Source of the DNA: Paguma larvata
Taxonomy: Eukaryota > Chordata > Mammalia > Carnivora > Viverridae
DNA: 64,000 nucleotides
NCBI GenBank assembly: GCA_030068075.1
Contig: CM057826.1
Coordinates: forward strand, 67,367,312 to 67,431,311
Direction of reading: 5' to 3'
In this document: positions 1-12,757 of the stretch, piece by piece
Numbering within the stretch: position 1 is the stretch's first letter
How the letters are laid out: each line of letters starts with the position of its first letter
The notes under the pieces: model-generated
Seen by the model: the letters and a program-made list of their open reading frames with translations, nothing else
Told to the model about the DNA's origin: nothing
The model's database searches: none
Position numbers and translations under genes: made by a program

Positions 1-544
1 AGGATAAAGATGCTGACCACTTTCTCTTCCTGCCCTTTGGACCTCCTCTGCGGTCTGTGTGACTACTACAAGGCCCTTCACTCATGCTATTATCTACACT
101 TCTCTGTATAGTTAATTTCTGAATACCCTTTTGATGTTACATCAACTATTACTTCCATCACAAAAAAAATTATTTGCTTTCTGCTAGAAAAAGACTTTTC
201 TGTATTTTCAACAAAATCTTTAAAATCCATGTTGAAAATATTTAAGGTCCTTATAATAGTGATTCTCGATTTTAAGATTTCACTTTATTGTAGAACAATA
301 GGTTGGTAAATTAAAAAACAATTAATTAGAAAAGGTAATAAAAAAAAGCAAATAAAATACAAGCCAAAATCTTTTACCATGAAATTCTACAGCATAAAAT
401 TATTCTGTCAAATTGGCCATAACAGTTTCTTAATACATATCCTTGATTCTGCACTACCATCGATTCTCTACCTCTGCTATATCCATGAGGATTAACTTGG
501 AAGAATCGCCTCTGAATATTTTTTTTAAGTAATGCTAATTCTCT

Positions 545-645
545 ATATCAGATCAACTAAATCAAAATCTCTGGAAGGTGAGGCCTGGCAGATACATTTT
601 TTTAAATTCCTCTATATGATTCTAATATGAGACTATGGATGAGAA
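545..645. repeat. Fragment of hAT-type (MER20-like) DNA transposon
   Basis: AATCAAAATCTCTGGAAGG followed by AGGCCTGGCAGATACATTTT resembles the inner part of MER20-like nonautonomous hAT elements. Both termini are lost, so the call is tentative. Confidence 0.35.
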
Positions 646-1399
646 TCAATTACCCAGACTGATAAGTTAGCTAAAAAGAGAGACTGAATCTCTTTGTATT
701 TGCTTAGTGTAAAGCCGAGGATGGGTTTGTTTTTTAATGCCAAATTAATTTATTTATAAAATATTTACATTGAAAAAGTCCTCTCCTCTAAATGTATAGC
801 TTTAAATACTACACTACATTTAGAAAACCTGTCATTTTGCAAAAATAGTTTCTTCAATACTCTTCGTCTTTCTCTAGTATTTTCCCCCTCTGAAGCAGTT
901 TATCTTAATTATTGAAGGCTCTGGGGAATTAATTAGGAAATCTTCAACAATGACTTTTCTTCTTTTCTTTTTCTTTCTTCTGTCTTTTCCTTTTTTCTTT
1001 TTTGGAAAAATTTACTTAAAATAATTGCTTCTGTGAACTTTTTATCCAACTCTGATGCCTCTTTTCCTTCTAGCAGCCTAGCCTAAAAATGTCAGGTTGG
1101 TATAATCTGTATCCTTAAACATCTCAGAAGAGTTTTACATGAATTTACTCATTTTTTCCCACTAAATGTATTCTCTTTGTGTTCTTTTTCCTTCTCTTTA
1201 TTTTACACCTGGGGATTTTTTTTCTTTTCTTTTCTTGAAAGTTTTCATGGGGGTTTTCAATTTTCCCTACAAATATTCTTATTTACTCATAGTCTTAAAG
1301 CCCTAAGACTGTATGTTTTTAAGTGTATTTTACCATTTTCTTCATTTGAGCTGTAAAAGGAGATTTTAAAACAGAGCAAGCAAACACCAAGCAAAAAGA

Positions 1400-1885
1400 T
1401 GGAGTCTTTTTTAAAAACTAGTTTAAAGAGGCTATAAGGGAGGAGGAATTTATGCTAGTCCTCATCGGAGAAACCATGAACTTAAAATAACAACTTTTCA
1501 GTCAGCTGAAGGCCCTAAGTCTGGACTTAACTTCCTCCTCATCTAGACACCTGTGTGATCTACATTCTTCACCTCAAAAGGATCCAATGTTTTAAGAAGT
1601 TTGAATCTCTTATTTGCATATTAATCCAACCAATCCCAGTGAACCTAGTTTCAATCCCTGTTCATAGAGGGCCTGAATGAGAACTATACTAGTAGCCTTT
1701 TACCTATATAAAGGTATATATATATATATATATATCTGCCCTATATCTGCCCCTTCTTTGTCTCTCTGCAAACATGATCCAGGTTTCTACCTGAATCTCT
1801 GTCTCCCAAATTGCAATTCTAATTGCCCAGATAAATGCCTATTTACTTAAATTTTCAGTGAATTCTTTCTTGATCAACAGAGCTT
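1400..1885 (+). mobile_element. Probable solo LTR (endogenous retrovirus)
   Basis: The stretch has LTR-like order on the plus strand: an ATTTGCAT octamer-like site, CTATATAAAGG as a TATA box, a (TA)n run at about 1712-1732, then pyrimidine-rich U5-like sequence with CAGATAAATGCC as a poly(A)-signal-like motif. Boundaries are approximate and no internal retroviral sequence is seen beside it. Confidence 0.4.
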
Positions 1886-2534
1886 TAAACATTCTGAAGA
1901 GTCTTTGTGAAAGCTTTAGGGGTTCTGAAAAATTAGGAGAATTTTAAAAGACGTTACTCTTTCTTTGTCAAATTTATATTCTTAAATACCTTACTAGATT
2001 TTTCTAAATGAGAGGCTTCAAAGTAATTTGATTATTTTTTTTCTCTTTCTCCCTACTTCTTTCTTGCCTGCCTGACCATAAAGACGTAAATTGAAAATGC
2101 CAAAGGAGGCCCTGGGGAATACTTTAGGAGGTTGTCCCAGAATCTACTTCTTTCTCGTCCACTTAATAGAAGTTTTTCATTCCTCTGAGCTAGAAAGAGT
2201 TTTTTAATGAAAGGTTTTCCCCTCCCAGTAGCCTAGTTTAAAAAGTGAGGGCGAACTTCTTAAACCTGAAAATTTTCTGGATCTCAAGGCTTCCTTTTTT
2301 CACTTTTAACAGTTACTGGCTTCTTGTGAGAGATCTGCTTTAGTAAATCGCAAAGGCACTAGGGAATTAATTATTGAGGAAGTTTTGCATGAAGCTGTAA
2401 TTTTTCCTTTCCACTTCAAATACCCTGTTCTTTCTGTAAGCCTTAAGACATGAGGTGGTGTTCTCTGATAAAGAACGACACCATGTAATGAGAATCGACC
2501 CAACCTGATGCTGCCTTGTGGTCGTGAAATTGAG

Positions 2535-2760
2535 AGATAGACAAAAGAACACGGGTTTTAGAGTCAGAATACAGAGTTCAAGTTTTTGTCACTACCCCCT
2601 ATTAACTGTGTATTTGTAATTGATTTGCTTGGTTTCTCTTGACCTTACTTCCTTTATCTGTTGAAAAGGTGATTATATCTACTCCCTCAGAGATATTGGG
2701 AGAATTAAACTTGAAGATATGCATAAAGAAGGGCCAAACACTGGACTTGGCATCTAGGAA
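2535..2760 (+). repeat. MIR SINE (ancient)
   Basis: The order GAGTCAGAATACAGAGTTCAA, a TAACTGTGT block, TTCTCTTGACC, TTCCTTTATCTG, then GGTGATTATATCTACT...GGGAGAATTAAA follows the MIR core and tail, strongly diverged. No coding content. Confidence 0.65.
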
Positions 2761-2914
2761 GGCATCCAGGGAAGTAACAGGATTCTGATATTCAAGAGAG
2801 TTGACCAGGTAGCTGGGATATTGATTGGTGGGAACAGAGAATATAAAACAAGCCAGTTGCTTTGACTATCTTTGACTGTGCCTCCAAAAGTCTTGATATA
2901 CGCTTTCTCTAACA

Positions 2915-2975
2915 TGGTGGTTTTCAATCCTGGCTACCCATAAGAATCACTTAAGGAACTTGAAAAAAAACAGTT
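2915..2975. repeat. hAT-type DNA transposon terminal fragment
   Basis: TGGTGGTTTTCAATCCTGGCT followed by AGAATCACTTAAGGAACTT resembles the terminal region of MER-class nonautonomous hAT transposons. Only about 60 bases remain. Confidence 0.4.
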
Positions 2976-3028
2976 GGTGGAGGGGGTGCAGTGATAAATG
3001 AAATCAGAAGTTTGGAGGGGGCAGGCAA

Positions 3029-3194
3029 AGAGCCTGGATTGCTCAGTTGGTTAAGTGTCCAACTCCTGGTTTTGGCTCAGGTCATGATGTCATGGTTTGT
3101 GAGAGTGAGCCCCACCTTAGCTCTGCACTTACAATGTGGAGCCTGCTTGGGATTTTCTCTCTCTCCCAAAATAAATAAACTAAAAAAAAAAAAA
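3029..3194 (+). repeat. CAN-SINE (tRNA-Lys-derived), old copy
   Basis: The head GAGCCTGGATTGCTCAGTTG, the middle GGCTCAGGTCATGATGTCAT and the tail CCCAAAATAAATAAACTAAA plus poly-A mark a diverged carnivore SINE reading left to right. A short ORF over it is only SINE sequence. Confidence 0.85.
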
Positions 3195-3401
3195 GAATAA
3201 TTGTCTAATCATTAACAAAAAGACATGTCAAAGACTGGGAGAAAATATTTGCAGAACACAAATCTGTGAAGGTCTATTATCCAGAATTTACAAAGAACTC
3301 TTACCGCTGAGTAGTAATAAGACAAACAAGTCAATTAAGAAGTAAGTAAAAGATATGAACAAATAATCTGATTAGTCATTTTTCAAAAATTTTCTCTATT
3401 T

Positions 3402-3715
3402 TGTGACATTTTGACCTCATACAAAGCTTCCTAGCCTGGGAGAGCCAGACCCTCCTGGGGCTAGACAATTCTTACAGACCGGGCTGGGAGCACATCTTCA
3501 TATGCAAATCAATAGACCCAACCAGCTCCTTGTCTAACTGTCACACCCCAAACCAACATTTCCCCTGCCTTAGACCATCTCTATAGATCACCTCTATAGA
3601 CAACCTCTATAGATTTGGGGCTGCAATTATTCAAACTAGCCAACCCTAAACTGTTACTCTGGCCATGAAAACCTCAGTAAAGCTGATTTCCACTTCCCTT
3701 CCGTTTTGCCCAGTC
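3402..3715 (+). mobile_element. Possible solo LTR (ERV1-like)
   Basis: It begins TGTGACATT, contains a TATGCAAAT octamer and three near copies of TCTATAGA, and has CAGTAAAGCTGATTTCC near the 3' end in the place of a retroviral poly(A) region. It ends about CGTTTTGCCCA. No flanking internal region is recognisable. Confidence 0.45.
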
Positions 3716-4344
3716 TCAAGTGGAGGGGAAGGAAGGGGGTAGATTTAGCAGATGGCATTAGCGCTACTCTGTGGGAAAATTGCAAAGTAGATGTGTGTGT
3801 TTGGGTTCTTCAGTAACCTCTTCAAGCTGTCCCTAAATTTCCCAAGGTCTCCCCCTCTACCTGTCTGGCAGTAACCAAGGGCCCCTCTCTGTTCTCTAGG
3901 CCAATTGTTTTCAAGCACTTTTGTTCATTTACCTCTTAAAATAAATATGGAAATCTGTGTACCCTCTTGCTCATTTTTAAATCAGCAACTAAAATGTTAT
4001 CATATATTTAAATGTTTGTTACTTGTTAATAGAAGATACCGAATATTAAATATTTTATAAGATGAAATAGGATCATTGACTATAATTGGAATCAATGAAT
4101 GAAGATAAGATTTGATGAAACAGACCTACCTACCATTTTGAATAAGCAAATTCACCTAAAGAAGTGATGTTACAGTTTATCTGTGGGTTTTATCCAATAT
4201 TCCTCAAAATTTAGATAGCTTTACAAAGCATTCCATTTGTGTTTAAAAGAGTAAGAGTTGTCATCCACACTTCCTTTCCTATTGCGAATTTAACGCCTCA
4301 ACATGTGTGGAACAAAGCTATTTATCAGAACTTCGCCTTCTTGT

Positions 4345-4443
4345 TTAAAAAGATTTTATTTTTAAGTAATTCTCACTTTCTACATAGGGCTCGAATTCAC
4401 AATCCTGAGATCAAGAGTCACACACTGACTGACCCAGCCAGGG
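4345..4443 (-). repeat. Older CAN-SINE, short subfamily
   Basis: Reverse orientation: AAGATTTTATTTTTAAGTAA, GGGCTCGAATTCACAATCC, GAGATCAAGAGTC, then CTGACTGACCCAGCCAGGG. This is the short, older carnivore SINE lacking the pyrimidine-rich middle. Confidence 0.8.
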
Positions 4444-4877
4444 ACTTCACCTTTAGCAGAAATGCATGTAAGATACATATGCTTTAATTAATCATTGCCA
4501 GGGGTTTCCTTGAACAAAAACTTGAATATTTCTTTGTTTGGCTCCTCAGAAGTATTTACATTTCACGGCCAAGCACTCTGGTAAGATTTGAGATGGAGAG
4601 GGAGACGAGTATGCCATTCTTGTATAGCAGTGGGGAGTTGGCCATTTCAGAGAGATCAGTTTTGGAAAACAGTACATAAGGATATTGATATCCCGTAAAA
4701 CTATTTGTGTAAATGCACATATTGGAAAGTTTTCAGCTATAACTATGATATGCATACCTATTGTTATCTTTTAAAATGCAACTCTATTTTAAACTTTATA
4801 TTTATGGAATAAAAGGATTCGTCCTGTTTAAAGAAACTTCAAGCAACATAAAGCTGATAAAGTATTTGGGAATGTGC

Positions 4878-5363
4878 TGTTGCTGGGTGAATGGGGGAGG
4901 CCCCTGGGCCCTGGGGTCTTGGTCCAACCAAACTCTAAGGAGTCACCCAAGGTTTTTGGTCCTGTCATAAGAATGAATTCAAGGAGACAAAACAGAGGGG
5001 ATGGATGAGAAACCTAAGTGGGAAAGTTTATTAAAGTGAAAAGTCCACTCTTGAGATCTGAGAGCCAGTGGGCTCTAAATGGGTACCCTGGGGGTTGGGT
5101 TTCTATCTTTTACTGACAGCTATTAACTAGGGGGCAGAATACTTATTACTTGGGGTGGGAAGCATGGTTTCCTGCTTTTTCTTCCTAAGTTGGTCAGGGG
5201 TTTCCTGTCATGGCGTCTGTCATCTTGGGCCTGCTGGTGAGATCTGACCTCCTCTGGGGTATTGCTTGGACAAGCCTCTGACCTTGGTGACAGCTGGCCA
5301 TGATGTCCTCCTTCCTGACCTCTAGCTGTCTTGTTAGGACCTAATTACCTGCCTACTCTAACA
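4878..5363 (-). mobile_element. Solo LTR, ERV1-like
   Basis: Read on the minus strand the element begins TGTTAGAGTAGG and ends CCCAGCAACA, so it has TG...CA ends over 486 bp. A poly(A) signal in TTTAATAAACTTTCCC (about 5018-5036) is followed by CT-rich U5-like sequence. No gag, pol or env sequence lies beside it, so I read it as a solo LTR. A clear target duplication is not visible. Confidence 0.7.
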
Positions 5364-5831
5364 GCCTGAAACTTGTTCCTTGCCCTGGAAATTATTCAGT
5401 GATGATAGTCATCTATTGCCCAGGAGTAAAGTCCATTAGATTCTTGAGAAAATTGGACTCTTAAGGAGTCCATTAGATTCCTGGCATTAGATTCTTGAGA
5501 AAAATCCACATTTAAAGCTTTATTTCTGAATATACCTTATGTTTTACTTCTGAGCTATTAAAACATAGATATTGTTTTTGGATTACTTAAAAAAAAACCT
5601 ATATTTTTTCCTATTTTATATATAATCTTATCTCTTTCTGGCCATAAAGACTTAATATTGTATTCACCTAAGAAGATTTCAGTACATTTTCAAGTATGTT
5701 TGTCTTAAGTATACAAATGCATTACTCAAGAGATTTCAAATGAGATTAATTTTCCTCTTTCTGCCACAAGTTCTCATTTCTTCTTTTAGTAGCCTAGAAA
5801 TAAAAACCTAGTTATTGTAATAAGTTATGGT

Positions 5832-6170
5832 TGAGTCAGAGGTTGGCAAACTATGACCTGTGGGCCAAATCTGGCCCAACACATATTTTCATATAGCCCT
5901 TGAGCTAAGAATGGTTTTTACATTTTTAAATGTTTGGGGGGAAAATCAGAAGAAAATCATTATTTCATGACATACAAAAATTATATGAAATTCAAATTTC
6001 AGTGCCTATGAAGTTTTATTGGTGTTCTGTGTTCTTCTGTCCATGGTTGCTTATGAACTACAATGGCAAAGATGAGTAGTAGTTGCAACAGAAACTATGC
6101 AGAACTAGATGACTAAAATATTTATTATCTGGTCCTTTACAGAAAATGTTTGCTGATTTCTACATCGGAT
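5832..6170. mobile_element. Nonautonomous hAT-Charlie DNA transposon
   Basis: It starts CAGAGGTTGGCAAACTATGA and ends TTTACAGAAAATGTTTGCTGA, the paired termini of a common mammalian hAT family. The middle contains the characteristic AAGAATGGTTTTTACATTTT and ATATGAAATTCAAATTTCAG blocks. It has no coding capacity. Confidence 0.75.
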
Positions 6171-6339
6171 TATTATCATACAACTAAAAGTCTGCTCCAG
6201 CGTAGAAATAAAATGGTGTACAGATTGAGCTGATTTTCAGCATTGGTCTTTTTTTAAAGTAGAGAAATCCACCTTAAAATGGAATTCTGCCTTGTGGTTC
6301 TCCACGCCATTCAGAATGAAGCCCAGAGTAATGATCATG

Positions 6340-6745
6340 GGTAAGAAGGTCATTCATGACATTGCTCTTCCTACAACTGTAACTTCTACTATACTCTGTC
6401 TTCAATCACTCTGATTTAGTTAGACTGGCTCCTTGCTGTTTTGGGATTCACACCTCAGGGCCTTTGCATTTATTGGACTCTCCATTCCCTCCCCCCAACA
6501 GATATCAGCATAGCCTACTTACATATTGCATTCCTTGCTCTGTTCAAGTATTATTTAATCTAAAGGCTATTCATAATCACCTTATCTAAATAGCTCCCAG
6601 CCCCCAACATACAGACTCTGTTTTCTACAATCTAAGTTCCCTGAGAGCAGGCACGTTAAGATAGCTTTATTCAGCACTATCAGAAGTGTTCAGTTCAGAG
6701 TAGATGCTCGAAACTATTTGCTGATTGAACGAATAAACGATCCCC
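6340..6745 (+). mobile_element. LINE-2 3' end
   Basis: CACACCTCAGGGCCTTTGCA, then a stretch like the L2 3' UTR, CCTGAGAGCAGGCAC, and finally AGTAGATGCTCGAAACTATT with GAACGAATAAACGA. This order is the diagnostic L2 3' end. Confidence 0.75.
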
Positions 6746-7739
6746 CAAACTATATATGTGTGAGTTACTAAATCAAAGAGAGATTCATCTAAAATGCTGA
6801 AAGTTCCATTGAAAAAATATATGCATGCATGTGCATGTGCATACTACCCTGCTTTGTTAATCAAAGGATTTAAGGCAGAAAAAAAATGAGTAAAATACCT
6901 GGGAACTGTGAAGATATTTGAGGATAAAACTGAATGACTGTTGGCCAGACTCCATAAACCTATGACTACTGTGGACCTTCAGAAACCAGTAAGAGAAGAT
7001 CCGTGGTGTGCCAGAGAAGAGGCATTTTCGAGCTAGGCTGGAGCAGAACACGGTGATTACAAACCTGCAGGCTGTGTGTTAGGTAAGGCCTCTCACTCTT
7101 AATTGCTCGTTAACCATTTAAAAGGTCTGTGGTGCAGACCTTTTTACAGATAAGGAAATTGACTCCAGGAGAAGTAACCTGCCTTAACTTTCCCCTACTT
7201 TCTTATGCACATAAACTAGTGAGTTTATAAATGGTAGGATTACAAAATGGGAAAAAACCCAGGACATTGGAGAAATGTACTTTATTTGTGAAAATTATAT
7301 GGAATTTAAGTGAATATATAGTGAAATTTTGCTTTATTGGAATTCTACCAAGCAGAAAATGTGGATAAAGGGGACTAAGGGCTGACATTATAGTTTTCCC
7401 TAATGATTCACTGTAGAAGACAGGGAAATGGGTGGGATTAGTTGAAAATTGAAAGTTGGCCTAGAGGAAGGAAGCGAATGCAGAAGATAAATGAGATGTG
7501 TGAAGAGTTCATTTCTTAGGAACTAATGGTAGTATCTGTCTTACTTAGCATCTTTATAAATGATCTGGTGGAGGATCTATCAGAAAATTAATGGATTTAA
7601 ATAGACTTTTCCTTTGCATAGCAGGAAACGTTTAGATTAGAGATAGCCATCATTGAGATGTTAATGAATGCTATCTCCATCTGAGAGATTTGGATAGCTG
7701 CCTTTACCAATTAAATTCACTATTACCATCCCAAAGAGA

Positions 7740-7775
<36 letters not shown>
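7740..7775. repeat. (TG)18 microsatellite
   Basis: Uninterrupted TG dinucleotides in intergenic DNA, likely length-polymorphic. Confidence 0.97.
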
Positions 7776-7776
<1 letters not shown>

Positions 7777-9151
7777 AGGGTTAGTAGAGGAAGTACCCAC
7801 TGACTGAAGTACCGACTCACTTGACTGAAGGTAGAATCAAAATGGAAAATTTTGGAAGGCAAGGGGCCTTCCCAAAAAAATTAATATTTTTCTAAGAAGT
7901 AACTGAAACCTTTCCTAGGAAATTTTGACACTATTACCACCAATCACAAAAACAAAACCTCTTTTCCTGCTCTTATGTAAAACTGTGAGGCTGATATAAT
8001 TGAAAGAGTGTGTGCTTTTTTATAATTGTTAATTGTGACAAATGGGACTTTTGAAAGGTCACTAAACTCACTGAAAAGTTGTGTGTAGGAGGTAGTTGTG
8101 TGATAGCAGCTGAGAGAACACAAAAATACTAAGCTAGGAAGAATAGAGAAATCAGGATATAGAGTGAGGAGAACAGTGACTTTTGTCTGGTAGGTTTTGC
8201 CAGTCAAGATCTGTTGAGGTTTGCCTATCTATTGCTGATTCCGTAGGTGTAATTCCAGACTTTACATAACCTAGATTTAAATTACCTTTCCCAGATTATC
8301 TTCCACCACCTTCAGACCACCACTAGGCAGCATTGAAGTGTGTCCAACTAACAAATGTTAATTGTTGTCATTATCAGTATCATCCTTTAAAACCCTTTCA
8401 GCTGCTCTATTCTGAAGATGCCTTTTCAAAAGATCTCTCTCCCTCCCTCATTGGGATTAGTTGATCCTTTTTTCTGGTCTTCCAGAAGACTTGTTTTACT
8501 CCTCAACCTCAGCATTCTTTTTATTCCCTCTTTTTCCTAGCTAATTGTTTATTCCTGCCTCCTCCCCATTGTTAGTCCTTTGAATGAGAGAATCTTGTCA
8601 TATTCAACTTCAAAATTTGCCATGTATTGCCTTAAGATTTCTACCAGATGTATAAAAAGAGGAAACCTATTTTAGCAATTTTCAAAGATACAAGTGATAT
8701 CTCACAAGCTTTGAGGATCATTTAAAAGATTTGGGCAGTGACTGTATAGTGTTTATGACTTTTTGACACAGCCGGGTGTGTCATTATTTCCCATCAGAGG
8801 CAATTGAGAGAAAAGAGAAAAATTTGTTACACTACAGCTTTGACATACACCTTTGGTATTTCCTCAAAATATTCTTAGAAATTCAGTTTGGACAAAAAAA
8901 AGTGAGAGCTAGGAATGAATTCTAGCTGTCTGAAAACAATAGATCATAAAATTTGGGATTGAGGAGATAAAATGAATACTAATCTTTAGTAATAGCTTTC
9001 TCTCAAAAATGAGAATAATGAGAATCTTTTCTAAGAGACCACCTGTCCTCACTTCTTTCTTTTCTTGTGTTTCCTTAATTAATGAAAATCAATACAAAAT
9101 TTTCCTCACAAAGTTTTTCTCTCAACCACTGTTAGAGAAAATAAAAATCAA

Positions 9152-9621
9152 TGTTAAGGATGGTAAGGCAGACTTTATTCAGGACCATCAAGTTAGGTGT
9201 AGGGGCCATTGCAATGAGATTTTACAGTGAGGGGCAAGGAGCTTGGGCTCCACTCTGAATATGACACAGCCCAGTGGCGATTTTTAGCTGGGAAGCAGAC
9301 TGGGGATCTGTGAATGGAGAATTACCACGGAAACATCAGAGGTGAGGGTGATTCTGGCTAAACGAACCTAACACGGTTCGTGCTGAAGACAGTCCTGGGT
9401 GATCAGATATCACAGGGGTAGGGTGGAGGTTGGGGGTAGGTAGAGGATGGTGAACTTCAGCAGATATCAGAGGTGATCAGATATGCAGGGTAGGGGGTTC
9501 TGATTAAACTAATGGAGTTCTCGCTAAAACTAGATTTGACAAGAAAATACACAGATGGGACTAGGAAAAGGTTCAGGAGCCTGACTAAAATTTAGTGAAG
9601 CAAAGAATCTGTGTCACCACA
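9152..9621 (-). mobile_element. Solo LTR, ERV1-like
   Basis: On the minus strand it begins TGTGGTGACACAG and ends CATCCTTAACA. The poly(A) signal is in CCTGAATAAAGTCTGCCTTA (about 9161-9180). It contains two imperfect repeats of a GATCAGATAT-bearing block near 9400 and 9475. No internal proviral sequence is adjacent. Confidence 0.6.
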
Positions 9622-9768
9622 ATCGGCAGGAGAAAATATTTAAATAGCTTAAAAATAGACATATGTAGTAAGTTTCAATAAACTCCAAAATGTTAAAAAT
9701 GCCAGGAGAGGAAAAAAAAAGTTAAAATAAAAAAAATATTAAATACTGTAACACTGAAGTTTTGATTA

Positions 9769-9986
9769 AAGATTTTTTTTAATGTTTCTTTTTGAGAGAG
9801 AGAGAAAGACAGAGCACTAGTAAGGTAGGGGCAGAGAGAGAGGGAAACATAGAATCTGAAGCAGGCTCTATCTAGGCTCTGAGCTGTCAGCACAGAGCCC
9901 GTTGTGGGACTTGAACTCAAGAACCATGAGATCATGACCTGAGCCAAAGTCGGATGCTTAACTGACTGAGCCAACCAGGTGTCCCA
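9769..9986 (-). repeat. CAN-SINE (SINEC_Fc-like)
   Basis: Full-length reverse copy flanked by the target duplication AAGTTTTGATTA (9757-9768) and AAGTTTTAATTA (9987-9998). Confidence 0.92.
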
Positions 9987-10769
9987 AAGTTTTAATTATT
10001 TTAACTCTTTTTTAAAATAAGAATAAAAGATATTACCAAATTAATCTAAATCACCGCCTTGAAGTATCTACTTCTGCCTTAAGTAGATAAAAAACTTCTT
10101 AATTCTCCTACAAAATGAGGAACATACTACTCATAGCATTTTGTCCCCACAAGATGACTGGCATAAGCAAAAAGATTTTAAATGACCAGAACTTAGTCAT
10201 TTACCTAGTGATTACTGTCCCCTTCAGAGAACAGACAATTCCAGGTTTCTAAACATGCCTTTTACCTAAAACCCACCAATTTACCTGGACTGCTGCTGAC
10301 CTCGCCTTTCTCTCCCTGACCACTGGAGATCGTATGACCTTTGCTGTGAATTTGTCTGTGAAGCCAGAAATTCTGAAGATCAAGAACAGTCAAGTTTGGA
10401 CTGCCTATGTGTTTGCCCCACATCAAAAACCTTTTCCCTGTAAACTGTCTGAAGAATTTTCACTTCATTTTGCTACCCCTTAAAAAATACTTTGGATTAG
10501 AGATTTCACTGAGGATAATGAGCATCATTACTATTGCTTCTTTTAACATATCCACACTTTGGGGCAGGTAAGGTGTATAGGGTTGACAGCCTCTTGTAAA
10601 GTATTTCATTTCTAGTGCTTTTTCTAAAAGTTAATGGAGATAAAGTAGATGGAGACAAAGGTGAGTGGGACTGATATTAAGGGAGGAAAAGGGTAGTGAA
10701 AGGAGAGGGTAGATCTCACTGAGCAGGCTCTGTGAGGATACGAGGGAAGAGGCATGCTGAGAGGTGGGA

Positions 10770-10935
10770 GAAAATCTGTCAGGAAAGAATGTGGAAGACT
10801 TTGAAAAGAGGGGTAAGGAATTACTGGGGGTTATATGGAATGCTGGCTGTTTTCTAGCCTAATCTTCCTTGTTATCTACATCTTTTGTTCTCTCAGAGCC
10901 ATCTTGTTGTTCTGTTAGTTGTAGTAAGCAGATAA
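10770..10935 (+). repeat. Unassigned dispersed repeat, copy A
   Basis: This stretch (GGAAGACTTTGAAAAGAGG ... GTTAGTTGTAGTAA) aligns by eye with 18395-18550 (GAAAGACTTTGAAACGACG ... TTAGTTGTAGTAAAC). I do not recognise the family; retroviral LTR or internal sequence is the most likely source. Confidence 0.45.
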
Positions 10936-11448
10936 TAATATCTGGGTTCAGAATACACTAACACAAAAAATGGCAACTTGGTATGTTGAATATTTTAAGC
11001 TGAGTTTGAGGAAACAGCGGAAGCAGAAATGTATTCGACTTTCCCTTCCATGGCCTCTCTTGTTGAAGTAGGTCCTAAGACTCTCTTTTAAGAAGTGCCC
11101 TTCCTATACCCAGAAGAAAGGAATTATCCTTCTCTCCAAGACAGAGGGACATCAAGAGGAATAGAAACAAGTGGGCCTTGCTTGGTTTCCCATTTATGAC
11201 ACCTACTATTTACTACTCTCTGTCCTATCTTATCTCTCTGTGACTGTCCACTTTTTATCAGACTTAGCTTACAAACACTCAGGCTTAACCACTTCTTTAA
11301 GTCTCCATTTCCTTAAGGAGGCTCCCTTGTTATGTAAATCTAATTGTAAATTAACTCATCCTTTTCTCCTGCTAATATATCTTTGTCAATCTAATTTTCA
11401 GACCCAGTCAGGCACCTAAATTTGTAGAAGAAAACTTCTTTCCTCTTC

Positions 11449-11453
11449 AAAAC

Positions 11454-11479
<26 letters not shown>
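11449..11479 (+). repeat. (AAAAC)n microsatellite
   Basis: Five or more AAAAC units followed by poly-A, possibly the tail of a decayed retroposon. Confidence 0.9.
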
Positions 11480-11485
<6 letters not shown>

Positions 11486-12468
11486 AATAATTCTCTTCAT
11501 AGAAACACAAATGAAGTTTTGCTACTGGGAATGTGATTATTGCCCTGTGAATATTACCCAGTCTTGATCTCTTACCAAGCTCATTTCAGTGTATCTGATT
11601 GTCTATACTATTGCCTGCTCTCTGATTTCTTTGACTTTGTTTTTAACACTGTCCTGATTCTTTCATTGATTAATGGGTTTTAAAAAATCTTTGACACATG
11701 TTGATGTTACATTTGATTGACAACTGTGATTTTCCTTGTACAAAACTTTAAATTTCAGAAGTTTAAGAGATCTTCCTCCAAGATTCCCAATGGCTTCACC
11801 TGGCAGAGTCTGGGAACATGCACCATGGAGAAGCGTGTCTCAAAAGCAGCCTCAGCCAGATGCTGTGGCTCCCACAGGTGAATACCAAGCAACCACAACT
11901 AATCTTGCTGACTTTTTCCCACATTGGCTGTATAAAGACAGACCAGAACACTTATGGGAAAATAAATGGTTTTTGGAAAGAAAAATGGGCAATAGATGGG
12001 AGAAACACTTGTCTGTTAAATGGTAGTGGAGAGGTTCCTCATCTTTGGTGCTAAGATTCAGTCTTACTCGTTTGCTTCCATGGATGGAATTTATGACCAC
12101 TGTGTTCCCTTGAATTTCGGAGGGGTCCTGCTTTTAGGCAGATAAGGGAATTCAGAAACTCAAATGCCTTCTGCTCAAAGTAACTTTTATGCCCTGGTGG
12201 GTAGCATATTTTGGAACCCTTCACATACATTTTATTTTACTTGGATTTGTTTTTTCCTAAGCAACAGTTTCATTAATCAAATAAGCTGATATCACTACTA
12301 CATAATGATTAGAATTTTTTAATGTTAATATTGTTCAAGTAGATTGAGTCATTATCCTGACAAACTGTTAACAGGTAATTTTGCATTCCAGTATGTCAGC
12401 TTCAAGATAATTTCCAAGATCTTAATGTAACTTAAAACCTTGGACTGTTATTAAATTGAGTTAATTAA

Positions 12469-12757
12469 AGTTTACTTATTTATTTTGAGAGAGAGAGAGA
12501 GTGCGTGCACGAGTGGGGGAGGAGCAAAGAAACAGGGAAAGAGAGAATCCTAAACAGGCTCCATGCTGCTAGTGCAGAGCCCTATGTGGAACTTGAACTC
12601 ATGAACCTGAGATCATGACCTGAGCAGATATTAAGACTCAGATGCTTAATGACTGAGCCACCCAGGAAACCCACTGGGAGGTATTTTGTAGATGTGATTA
12701 ACATCTAATCAGTTGATTTTAAAGATATTTTAATAAACTGAGCCACCCAGGTGCCCC
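12469..12757 (-). repeat. Composite CAN-SINE insertion with extra head
   Basis: A reverse SINE (12469-12672) is followed by about 62 bases of other sequence and a second reverse SINE head ending CACCCAGGTGCCCC at 12757. The whole is flanked by a 17-bp duplication TAAATTGAGTTAATTAA (12452-12468) and TAAATTGAGTTGATTAA (12758-12774), so it behaves as one insertion. Confidence 0.75.

Larger units (their letters stand above)
1..9151. other. Intergenic, non-repeat remainder of 1-9151
   Basis: Outside the listed elements, mainly 1-544, 646-1399, 1886-2534, 5364-5831, 6746-7739 and 7776-9151, I see only AT-rich non-coding sequence. ORFs here are under 90 codons, lack family resemblance and fit chance. 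A weak MIR-like scrap may lie at 7140-7190. Confidence 0.6.
9987..12451. other. Intergenic stretch with no assigned gene
   Basis: Apart from the repeat copy at 10770-10935 and the (AAAAC)n, nothing is assignable. A 96-codon frame at 11736-12026 overlaps others on both strands and has no recognisable domain or splice context, so I do not call it a gene. Confidence 0.6.

Noticed and set aside
11736..12026. 96-codon plus-strand frame, possibly a small gene or exon
   Set aside because: Frames of similar length overlap it on both strands and no domain is visible; it would need transcript evidence.
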